From NCBI GenBank assembly GCA_016716265.1, contig JADJWQ010000006.1:1178001-1242000 (forward strand): a DNA stretch of 64,000 nt, given 5' to 3'. The translations under genes and the position numbers were made by a program. Below, piece after piece: positions 51,950 to 60,004 of this stretch (its first letter is position 1; each line of letters begins with the position of its first letter). The DNA comes from Planctomycetota bacterium (GTDB lineage Bacteria > Planctomycetota > UBA1135 > UBA2386). The notes below the pieces were generated by a model. That model searched no databases, was not told the DNA's origin, and was given only the letters and a program-made list of their open reading frames with translations.

Positions 51950-54900
51950 CTACGGGCGCTTCGCCACGTCGACGTCGATCTCGGTGAAGAAGGTGCCCTC
52001 GCCGACATCCCGGGCGACCCACAGCAGGTAGCGATACTCGCCGAGCGACCGCGCACGCTCGGTGGGTGCGACGATCGAGCCGTGCTTGCCGCCGTTGCCG
52101 AGCGGGCTCGAGTCGACGACGCCGAGCAGCGTCCAGCCGTCATCGTGCCCGTGCTGGAAGGTGGCGTCGGGCGGCTGGTCGCCCGTCGCGCCCCACAGCG
52201 AGAACCGCTGCGGGGCGCGGTTGCTGCGGTGCCACGAGTAGGTGCGGACCGCGGCGATCGGGACTGCCGCCCGGAGGTCGGCGTAGAACCGCCCCTCCTG
52301 GTCGTACCAGACGCACCGCGACGTGTCGTCGTCGTTCCCGGCGACGACCCCGTCATTGAGGCGCGGGAACGCGCCGCGGATGGCGCCGGCCGACGGGTGC
52401 GGCGGATACCGGCCGCGTCCGTCGACCACCCGGAACACGACGTCGTGGCCGGCCGCGGCATCCGCGTAGTCCGTGGCCGACGGCGGGCCCATGCTCAGCG
52501 CCTCGAAGCGGTCGGCGCGGTCGACCGCGACCCTGCCGATCGGCTCGAGGCCCTCCTCCAGGGGCTTCGGCGGCGGCGGGTAGACGTGGCGCAGCTCGAG
52601 CGGCCCGCGCCCGGTGAAGTCGTCGTAGAGCGGTGCCGCCACGCGCGTGCCGGCACCCTCGCGCGACACGCTGACCGCGAGCAACTTGATCCGCGGGTCG
52701 GCCGGCAGCACGAGTTCCCTGGCCCCCGCAGGCCGCACCAGCGAACGGTCGAACAGGTACGCGAAGCGGTAGGCGTCGTTGCCTCGCTGCGGCAGGTGCC
52801 GGTGCGTGGCGAACCACGCGATCGGCTCGCGATGGACGAAGCCCGGCTCGAAACCCACGACGTGGGCGCCGTCGCGGTCGCTCGGCCCGTCCCACCGGCG
52901 CAGATCCCATTGGCCGACGAAGCCGGTCCAGCACGGGATCACCAGCTCGCTCCGCACGTCGCCGACCGCGAACGTCGCCGTCGCGCGCTCGTCCGCGGCG
53001 ACGAGCAGGTGCACGTGGTCCCAGTCGCCGTCGTGCAGCGCGATCGACTGACCCGCACACGTCACCGCATTGGCCTGGCCGTCCGCGGTGGGCCCCATTT
53101 CGAAGCGGATCCCGCCGTGGACGACCGACGCGGGCAGCTGCTCGGCCGGCAGCGAGCGCCCGTGCGCGTCGAACGCGCCGTCGTCGGGGTGGGCGTCGGT
53201 GCTGGCGACGTCGCGGTCGTAGGCGAGCGCGACCGCCGCGCTCGCGACCGGCGCGACCGCGTGGCCGGGCGCACCGAGCTGCAGCGCGAAGGTCCGCAGC
53301 TGGTACGGCGTGAGGTCCACGACGATGCGGCCCTCGACCAGCGCCACGGCGCCCGCCGCGGCGATCGCGCGCTCCTGGCCATCGACCTCGCGCACCGCGA
53401 GGACCGGCGCCGCGAAGGCGAGCGCAACGCGGCTCGCCGCCTGCCCGTGCAGCTCCTGCACGCGCACGATCACCTCGTCCGAGCCCTCGGCGAGCTTCAG
53501 CGCCCGCACGTCGACCCGGTCCGAGTCGCAGGTCAGCATCGACAGCGAGCGGCCGAGCGGTCCGGCGTGCGGCGCCGGCTGGAATGCGCGCAGCGGCTGA
53601 TTGATGCGCCGCCCCTGCCATTCGGTGCGGGCGGCAGCCCAGTCGCCGGGGTGACCGTAGAGCGCATACAACATGTCGTGGCGACCCCAGTCCTGGCTGT
53701 GCTGGTCCTGGTAGGCCTTGCGCACGCCCGGGGTGTAGAGCAGCGTCAGCCGCAGCTCGTCGTCCGCCGGCTTGTCCGAGCCGGTCTTGCAGTCGTTTAG
53801 GATCGACACGCCGTAGGCCCCGCCCGCGTCGGTGAGATCGATCCACTCGTGCGCGGGGACCTCGTACTTCTTCGGGGCGTTGTTCCCGCGGCGGATCGTG
53901 CCGAGCCCGAGGTCGTAGGTCGCCTCGGGGTTGGAGACCGTCAATGGGAAGGCCGCCCGCAGCGCACATTCGGCCGATTGCCAGTCGACGTGAGTCGCGA
54001 ACTCGAGGCGCCGACCGGCGGTCCCGGCCGACAACCGCAGCGTCTGGGTGACGATCGAATCGCGCGCCTCGCGGCGGATCTCGAGGGCGACGCGCACCGG
54101 TCCGCTCTCGACCACGCGCGCCTGCACCGGACCCGCGACGGCGCCGAGCGGCGGCTGCTGGCGGTCGCTCCAGTCCATGTTCCAGGCCGGCCACTGCTCC
54201 GGCCGCTCGTGCGTGAACACCAACCGGGCCGGTCCCGACAGCAGCTCGCGCCCACCGTTCCGCTTGTCGACGATGCTGGCGACGTCACCATTGTCGTCGA
54301 GCGTCACGCGGTAGTCCGCGTTCTCGAGCGAGCGCGCGTCGACCTTCAGCGCGGCGTCGCCAGCCGGCGCGCCGGTGGTCGGGCGCACGTCGAACACCGT
54401 CCAGGAGTTCGGTGCGACGTCGGCGAGCAGCAGCACGCGAAGCTCGTTGCCGCCGCGCCCGAGCACCTGCACGGGCACCTCGGCACCGTCGGGGCCGAAC
54501 GCCCGCACCGCCGCCGGCGCGTCGCCCCCGAACACCAGCGTGGCCTCGACCGGGTCCTGCCGCGCGATCGCGAGCGGGTTGTAGACGATCAGCGGCACGC
54601 CCTGGGCGCGCGTGTCGAGGCCGCGGGCGACGCCATCGACGGCCTGCGTGAGCACGCCGGCGAAGCCGTTCAGCGCCACGATCTCGTCGTTCCAGCAGAA
54701 CTCGTACGCCGCCGGCGTCGAGGTGCCCGGCAGCATGTCGTGCATCTGGCTGCCGAGCATCCGGATCCAGGACCGCTCCAACGCCTCGCGCGGGTAGCGC
54801 CCGGCGCCGAGCCACGCGGCCGTGACGGCGGCGCGCTCGGCGGCGTCGCCGAGGCACTCGTTCTTGCGGTTCCAGCGCTTCATGTACGCCTGGCTGGTCA

Positions 54901-55843
54901 GCGAGCCGGCCGAGTGCTGGGTCAGCAGCAGGTCGCCCTGGTAGCGAGGCAGGCGCGCCACCTCGGGCGGCGTGAGGTCGCGGAAGAGCTGGTCGGACGA
55001 GCCGAGCTCGACGTGGAACAGGCTGTCGGGCTGGTCGACGCTCGCCACGTAGTTGCGGACGTCCCGCTCGCGCGGCGCACCACCGACGTCACCGACGCCG
55101 TAGTAGTGGAAGTCGGCCCACACGCCGTAGCGCTCGCCGTTCCGGCGGACGCGGTCGGCCCAGGCAGCATTCAGGTCCACACGCCCGCGGACGGCCGACG
55201 CGTACGAGCCCGGATTCAGCGCCGCCACGACGCCGTTGCCGTCCGGCCCCTGCCAGACACCGAGATCGAAGGGGATGCCGACGGCGGAGCCCCAGGTCAG
55301 CTTCTGGGTCGAGAAGCCGAGCACACCGCAATGCGCGAGCACCGACGGCAGGTCGGCGGGGAAGCCGAAGCAGTCGGGCAGCATGAAGTCGACGCTGTCC
55401 GTGCCGAACGCGCGCCGGAAGTACTCGTTGCCGTAGAGCACCTGGCGCACCAGCGACTCGGCGCACGGCGAGTTGACGTCGCACTCGTCGACCGACGAGC
55501 CTCCGACCCGCCAGCGGCCGGCGGCGACGTACTGCTGCAGGCGCTGCCAGCGCTCGGGGTAGTACTCGCGGATCAGCGCATAGCGGTGCGCGCCGCTGAA
55601 GGTGAAGACGTAGCCCGGGTACCGCTCGAACAGCTCGAAGTTGTCGTCGAGCGTCCGCCGCAGGTACTCGTCGATCGTGGTCGGGTACTCCCAGCGCCAC
55701 TGCGTGTCGAGGTGGGCGTAGCCGACGCAGTAGAGCGTGCGGTCGGCCTCGCTGGACAGATCGCGCTGCGCCGGGACGACGGCGGCGAGCAGCAGGGCAC
55801 AGGACAGGCCGATCAGGACTCGACCGAGGGAGTGGAAGGACAT
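51950..55843 (-). CDS. Secreted GH38 alpha-mannosidase-like protein
   Basis: 1297 residues with signal peptide LIGLSCALLLAAVVPAQ. GH38 motifs: YAHLDTQWRWEYP with the zinc ligands His44 and Asp46, FMLPDCFGFP with the catalytic nucleophile Asp157, FSTQKLTWGSAVG, and a further histidine in LLTQHSAGSLTSQAY near residue 310. Beta-sandwich domains follow (residues ~400-950), and the C-terminus is a discoidin-like carbohydrate-binding part ending TEIDVDVAKRP. GH38 enzymes remove alpha-mannose by a retaining mechanism. The gene starts 5 bases after the stop of the fused PTS gene, so both are co-expressed; in E. coli the GH38 enzyme MngB is also next to a PTS but is cytoplasmic, whereas this one is exported. 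Confidence 0.92.
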   Translation of the reverse strand: MSFHSLGRVLIGLSCALLLAAVVPAQRDLSSEADRTLYCVGYAHLDTQWRWEYPTTIDEYLRRTLDDNFELFERYPGYVFTFSGAHRYALIREYYPERWQRLQQYVAAGRWRVGGSSVDECDVNSPCAESLVRQVLYGNEYFRRAFGTDSVDFMLPDCFGFPADLPSVLAHCGVLGFSTQKLTWGSAVGIPFDLGVWQGPDGNGVVAALNPGSYASAVRGRVDLNAAWADRVRRNGERYGVWADFHYYGVGDVGGAPRERDVRNYVASVDQPDSLFHVELGSSDQLFRDLTPPEVARLPRYQGDLLLTQHSAGSLTSQAYMKRWNRKNECLGDAAERAAVTAAWLGAGRYPREALERSWIRMLGSQMHDMLPGTSTPAAYEFCWNDEIVALNGFAGVLTQAVDGVARGLDTRAQGVPLIVYNPLAIARQDPVEATLVFGGDAPAAVRAFGPDGAEVPVQVLGRGGNELRVLLLADVAPNSWTVFDVRPTTGAPAGDAALKVDARSLENADYRVTLDDNGDVASIVDKRNGGRELLSGPARLVFTHERPEQWPAWNMDWSDRQQPPLGAVAGPVQARVVESGPVRVALEIRREARDSIVTQTLRLSAGTAGRRLEFATHVDWQSAECALRAAFPLTVSNPEATYDLGLGTIRRGNNAPKKYEVPAHEWIDLTDAGGAYGVSILNDCKTGSDKPADDELRLTLLYTPGVRKAYQDQHSQDWGRHDMLYALYGHPGDWAAARTEWQGRRINQPLRAFQPAPHAGPLGRSLSMLTCDSDRVDVRALKLAEGSDEVIVRVQELHGQAASRVALAFAAPVLAVREVDGQERAIAAAGAVALVEGRIVVDLTPYQLRTFALQLGAPGHAVAPVASAAVALAYDRDVASTDAHPDDGAFDAHGRSLPAEQLPASVVHGGIRFEMGPTADGQANAVTCAGQSIALHDGDWDHVHLLVAADERATATFAVGDVRSELVIPCWTGFVGQWDLRRWDGPSDRDGAHVVGFEPGFVHREPIAWFATHRHLPQRGNDAYRFAYLFDRSLVRPAGARELVLPADPRIKLLAVSVSREGAGTRVAAPLYDDFTGRGPLELRHVYPPPPKPLEEGLEPIGRVAVDRADRFEALSMGPPSATDYADAAAGHDVVFRVVDGRGRYPPHPSAGAIRGAFPRLNDGVVAGNDDDTSRCVWYDQEGRFYADLRAAVPIAAVRTYSWHRSNRAPQRFSLWGATGDQPPDATFQHGHDDGWTLLGVVDSSPLGNGGKHGSIVAPTERARSLGEYRYLLWVARDVGEGTFFTEIDVDVAKRP

Positions 55844-55848
55844 GGCAT

Positions 55849-58425
55849 TCAGTCCGGCCCAGAGCCGAGGGCCAGCTCGCGGTGCAGACAGGAGAACACG
55901 GCCTCCGGGTCGGGGGCCGCCAGGAGCGCGGCGCGGAAGTCCTCGTCGACGAGGCGCCGCGCCAATGCGGAGAACGTGCGCATGTGCGTGCGCTCGTCGT
56001 CGGACCCACGCACGGCCAGCAGGAGCGCGCAGCGCACCGGCTCGCCGTCGAGCGAGTCCCAGTCGACGGGCCGGTCGAGGCGCAGCACGGCCAGGGTGGT
56101 GGCAGCGACCGCGTCACTCTTGCAGTGAGGGATCGCGAAACCACCGCCGAGGCCGGTCGAGTAGGTCTCCTCGCGGGCCCATACGGCCCGCTCGACCGCG
56201 AGCGGGTCGTCGGTCCGGAAGGTCACGAACAGCAGCTCGGCCAGCTCCGCGATCGCCTCGGCGCGCGTGGCTGCAGCGGAGCCGAGCACGACCAGCTCCG
56301 GGGTCAGGAGCGGCACGGTGCCGCCGCGGCGGAACGCGGCGAGCCGCTGGCGGACCGCGGCGGCGTCGGCACAGGCGCAGGCGCTGTCCAGCAGCGCCCG
56401 GCACTCCCGCGCGTCGAGCCCGGCAATGCCGCGCTTGACGGCGGGCAGGTCGGGACCGGACAGGCTGACCTCGTCCAGGCCGAGGCCGACCAGCAGCGGC
56501 AGCGCCAGCGGGTCGCGCGCCAGCTCGCCACACATGCCGAGCCAGGTGCCGCGGGCGCGCAGCTCGTCGGCGATCTGGCGCAGGAGCCGCAGGAACGACG
56601 GCTGCAGCGGGTCGTGCAGGCCGGCGACGCGCTCGTTCTCGCGGTCGGCCGCGAAGAAGTACTGCGCCAGGTCGTTGGTGCCGAGGCTGACGAAGTCGGC
56701 GACGGCGCAGAGCCGCTCGAGGTCGAAGGCGGCCGCCGGCACCTCGAGCATGATCCCGACCGGCAGCCGATCGCCGCAGTCGACGCCCGCGGCGTGCAGC
56801 TCCTCGCGCAGGGTCGCGACGCGCTCGCGCACCCAGGCGACCTCCGCCGCGGTGGCGACCATCGGCACCATGAGCTGCAGCGGACCGCGGGCCGCGGCGC
56901 GCAGGATCGCGCGCAGCTGGGTGTCGATCAGCTCGGCGAGCTCGGGATACAGCCGCACGCCGCGCCGGCCGAGGAACGGGTTCGGCTCGCGCGGCAGCCC
57001 GAGGAACGGCAGCGGCTTGTCGCCGCCGACGTCGAGCGTGCGCACCAGGACCGGGCGCCCGGCGGCGGCCGCGAGCGCGCGCGTCAGCACGGCGACCTGC
57101 TCGTCCTCGCCCGGCGGCGCGTCGCGGTCGAGGAACAGCATCTCGGTCCGCAGGAGCCCGATGCCGTCGGCGCCGTTCGCGAACGCGCGCTCGGCCTCCT
57201 CGGCGCTGGCGACATTGGCGGCGACCTCGATGCGGTGGCCGTCCCGCGTGATCGCGGCGGGCGCCGCGAAGGCGGCCAGCGCCGCGCCGCGCCGCGCGAT
57301 TGCCGCAATGCGCCGGTCGTAATAGCTGCGCACGCGCGGGTCGTCCTCGCACAGCGCGATCCCCAGATCGGCGTCGACGACCACGCGCGCGCCGGCGGAC
57401 AGCTGCGCGCGCGCCGCGGCGGCGCCGGTCAGGGTCGGCACCCCGAACGAGCGCGCGAGGATCACCGCGTGCGAGGTGGCGCCGGCACTCGCCAGCACCA
57501 GCGCGGCGAGGTGACGGCGGTCGAGGGCCAGGAGCTGGCGCGGCGCGAGCTGCTCGGCGAGCAGCACCGAGGGACCATCGAGGGCGACCGCGCCGGGGTC
57601 GGGCAGCGGCACGCCGAGGCGCTCGAGCAGCTGCAGGCACAGATCCTCGACGTCGAGGGCACGCTCGCGCACCAGCGCGCTGCCGGAGGTCGACAGCAGC
57701 TCGGCGAGCCGGCGCCCCGCCGACCACACCGCGCGCGGCGCGGCCTCGCCGCCGTCGATGCGCTGCGTCACCGCCCGTTCGAGCGTCACGTCGCGCGCCA
57801 GGGCGAGGTGCGCGCGCAGGATGCCCGCAGTGGTCGGAGACGGGCCGGCGTCCAGCTCCCGGGCCAGCGACTCGCGCAGCCCCACCAGCGCCCGGCGCAC
57901 CCGCTCGCGCTCTCGTTGCGGGTCGTCGCCCTGCTCGTCACGCTGGTCGAGGAGGCCGGCGTCCGGCTCCGCCATGGCCGCGGCGAGGACCAGCGTGCCG
58001 CGGCCGATGCCCGGCGCCGCACCGGTACCGCGCACGACCCGCGGGTCGGCCGCGGCCAGCACGCGCGGCAGCGGCAGCGCGTCCTGCCGCAGCGGTCCGC
58101 CCACGTCCGCGTCGCACCCGGGCAGGACGTCGGCGACGAAGCGCGCGAAGGCGTCGCGCGCCGCGGTGGCGTCGTCACCCAGGAAGCGCAGGCGGCACGC
58201 CTCGTCGGGTCGCACGTCGAGCGCGATCATCGCGATCACGCTGCGGGCGTCCGCGCTGCGCCCGTCGGCGCCGACCAGCTCGACTCGGCAGCGGAAGCCC
58301 TCGGCGGTCTCGGCAAGGTGGCTGGCCGGGCGCGCGTGCAGGCCGTGCGCGAGCGGGCAGCGGAAGTCGAGCTCGGCCGAGCGGGCGGCGGCGCCGGAGG
58401 GAGCCCGCCCGTCGGCCACGCTCAC
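55849..58425 (-). CDS. Fused HPr-Enzyme I-EIIA(fru) phosphotransferase protein
   Basis: 858 residues from a GTG that overlaps the EIIB stop (GTGA). Domains in order: HPr at ~18-105 with HGLHARPAS (phospho-His30); Enzyme I at ~115-690 with GATSHAVILARSFGVPTLTG (phospho-His ~319), GIGLLRTEMLFLDR and the PEP-site segments RTLDVGGDKPLPF and GMCGELARDP; and a fructose-type EIIA at ~715-858 with GGGFAIPHCKSD (phospho-His ~765). It takes phosphate from PEP and passes it internally to EIIA, then to the separate EIIB. All three active histidines are present. The longest frame reaches 58698, but that part lies inside EIIB and is not conserved. EIIC and EIIB precede it and GH38 follows. Confidence 0.95.
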   Translation of the reverse strand: MSVADGRAPSGAAARSAELDFRCPLAHGLHARPASHLAETAEGFRCRVELVGADGRSADARSVIAMIALDVRPDEACRLRFLGDDATAARDAFARFVADVLPGCDADVGGPLRQDALPLPRVLAAADPRVVRGTGAAPGIGRGTLVLAAAMAEPDAGLLDQRDEQGDDPQRERERVRRALVGLRESLARELDAGPSPTTAGILRAHLALARDVTLERAVTQRIDGGEAAPRAVWSAGRRLAELLSTSGSALVRERALDVEDLCLQLLERLGVPLPDPGAVALDGPSVLLAEQLAPRQLLALDRRHLAALVLASAGATSHAVILARSFGVPTLTGAAAARAQLSAGARVVVDADLGIALCEDDPRVRSYYDRRIAAIARRGAALAAFAAPAAITRDGHRIEVAANVASAEEAERAFANGADGIGLLRTEMLFLDRDAPPGEDEQVAVLTRALAAAAGRPVLVRTLDVGGDKPLPFLGLPREPNPFLGRRGVRLYPELAELIDTQLRAILRAAARGPLQLMVPMVATAAEVAWVRERVATLREELHAAGVDCGDRLPVGIMLEVPAAAFDLERLCAVADFVSLGTNDLAQYFFAADRENERVAGLHDPLQPSFLRLLRQIADELRARGTWLGMCGELARDPLALPLLVGLGLDEVSLSGPDLPAVKRGIAGLDARECRALLDSACACADAAAVRQRLAAFRRGGTVPLLTPELVVLGSAAATRAEAIAELAELLFVTFRTDDPLAVERAVWAREETYSTGLGGGFAIPHCKSDAVAATTLAVLRLDRPVDWDSLDGEPVRCALLLAVRGSDDERTHMRTFSALARRLVDEDFRAALLAAPDPEAVFSCLHRELALGSGPD

Positions 58426-58721
58426 GACTGCAGCCTCTCGAGCACGGCCTCGGGGTTCTTGATGACCTCGCGGACCGAGACCTGGAGCAGCGGTTTGCCA
58501 TCGAAGCGCTCGCGCTTCTCGACCTCGATGTCGACGGCGAACAAGACGGCATCGCAGCCACGGACGTCCTCGTCCGACAGCTCGTTCTCGATCCCCATCG
58601 CGCCCTGCGTCTCGACCTTGATGTCGTGGCCGGCGGCCTTGGCGGCACGCTGCAGCTTCTCGGCCGCCATGTAGGTGTGGGCGATGCCCGTCGGGCACGC
58701 GGTGACGGCGACGATCTTCAT
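58422..58721 (-). CDS. PTS EIIB component, fructose family
   Basis: 99 residues. The N-terminus KIVAVTACPTGIAHTYMAA carries the phosphorylated Cys9 and the loop typical of fructose-family EIIB; MAAEKLQRAAKAAGHDIKVE follows as in the family. It accepts phosphate from the EIIA part of the fused protein and gives it to the sugar bound by EIIC. GGAAG lies 4 bases upstream of the ATG. Its stop overlaps the GTG start of the HPr-EI-EIIA gene. In most bacteria EIIB is fused to EIIC; here it is separate. Confidence 0.95.
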   Translation of the reverse strand: MKIVAVTACPTGIAHTYMAAEKLQRAAKAAGHDIKVETQGAMGIENELSDEDVRGCDAVLFAVDIEVEKRERFDGKPLLQVSVREVIKNPEAVLERLQS

Positions 58722-58751
58722 ACAGCTTCCGCCTTCATACGGTCTCTGCCC

Positions 58752-59849
58752 TCATACGGTGTTCGCACGTCCGGCGCGAGCTCGCGCCAGCGCCCGCCAG
58801 GAGTTGATCGCAATGGCGGTGACCAGGGTGCCCACCAGGATGGCCACCACGAACGCCAATCGGTTGTCGATCACCGGCAGGACGATCGGCCCGCCGTGCG
58901 GAGCGTGGTCGCCGACCCCACCCAACATGGCGATGATGGCCGCCACCATCGAGCCGCCCATGATGCAGGGAACCACGCGCAGCGGGTCGGCCGCGGCGAA
59001 CGGGATGGCGCCCTCGGTGATGCCGATCGCGCCCATCGCCAGGGCGGCGAGGCCGGCCTCCCGCTCCTCGGCGCTCCAGCCGCTCCGGCGCAGCAGCGTG
59101 GCGAGGCCGAGCCCCAACGGCGGGGTGCAGATCGCGGCGGCACAGGCGCCCATGACCTCGAAGTGCCCTTCCTTGATCATCGCCGCGCCGAAGAAGAACG
59201 CCGTCTTGTTGACGGGTCCGCCCATGTCGAACGCGATCATCGCACCCAGCACGGCGGCGAGCAGCGTCGCGTTGCCACCGGAGAGGCTCGTCAGTCCGTG
59301 GCTCAGGGTCTCCATGAACTGGGCGATCGGAATGCCGACGACCTTCAACATCAGCGCCCCGACCACCAGCGACGACGCGATCGGCAGGATCAGGATGGGC
59401 ACGATCGGCACGACCACCTTCGGAAAGCGCACGCGCTTGATGGCGTTCACCACCCAGCCGGCGATCAGCCCGATCAGCAGCGCGCCGAGGAACCCGGTGC
59501 TGACGTGGTCGGGCGTGTGGCCCGGCCACGGGATGTGGTCCGCCAGGTAGCCGCCGACGAAGCCGGGCACGAGCCCGGGCTTGCCCGCCATCGCGTAGGC
59601 GATATAGCCCGCCAGCACCGGCAGCAGCAGGGAGAAGGACGCCGCGCCGATGTCCAGCACCAGCTTCAGCACGGGCGCGTCCGAGAAGTCGGGTCCCGTC
59701 GGCGTCATCGGGACGAACGCGATGCCGAAGGCGATCATGATCCCGCCGCAGGCGATGAACGGGATCACGTACGACACGCCCGTCAGCAGGTACTGCCGCA
59801 GCTTCTTGAGGGCTTCGATCACGGGTCTGTGCGCAGGCGACGGCGCCAC
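58752..59849 (-). CDS. PTS EIIC component, fructose family sugar permease
   Basis: 365 residues, GTG start. About eight to ten membrane helices, for example LLTGVSYVIPFIACGGIMIA, ASFSLLLPVLAGYIAYAMAG, VVVPIVPILILPIASSLVVG and AFVVAILVGTLVTAIAINSW. Family motifs include PGFVGGYLAD near residue 95, GGPVNKTAFFFG near 215 and AIGITEGAIPFAAADP near 275, with the Ile-Thr-Glu-Gly-Ala-Ile-Pro-Phe pattern of sugar-binding loops. It carries and phosphorylates a hexose (fructose or a mannose derivative). EIIB begins 30 bases after it. No strong ribosome binding site precedes the GTG. Confidence 0.94.
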   Translation of the reverse strand: MAPSPAHRPVIEALKKLRQYLLTGVSYVIPFIACGGIMIAFGIAFVPMTPTGPDFSDAPVLKLVLDIGAASFSLLLPVLAGYIAYAMAGKPGLVPGFVGGYLADHIPWPGHTPDHVSTGFLGALLIGLIAGWVVNAIKRVRFPKVVVPIVPILILPIASSLVVGALMLKVVGIPIAQFMETLSHGLTSLSGGNATLLAAVLGAMIAFDMGGPVNKTAFFFGAAMIKEGHFEVMGACAAAICTPPLGLGLATLLRRSGWSAEEREAGLAALAMGAIGITEGAIPFAAADPLRVVPCIMGGSMVAAIIAMLGGVGDHAPHGGPIVLPVIDNRLAFVVAILVGTLVTAIAINSWRALARARAGRANTV

Positions 59850-60004
59850 GCTGGCGCCACGGCCCGCGAGCCGACGATGCTACGGCCGGCACACCCCAGC
59901 AGCCAGCTTCGGGCGGGAACGACCGCCGGGCGCTGGGCGGCTCGCGACGGCGAGGTCGCGCGCGACGCCGGAGACACCCGGCCGCGGCAGCGAGGGACGC
60001 CCGC

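Noticed and set aside
58728..58752. Short repeated CCGTATGA units between EIIC and EIIB
   Set aside because: Only two or three imperfect units over about 40 bases; too little to call a regulatory site.
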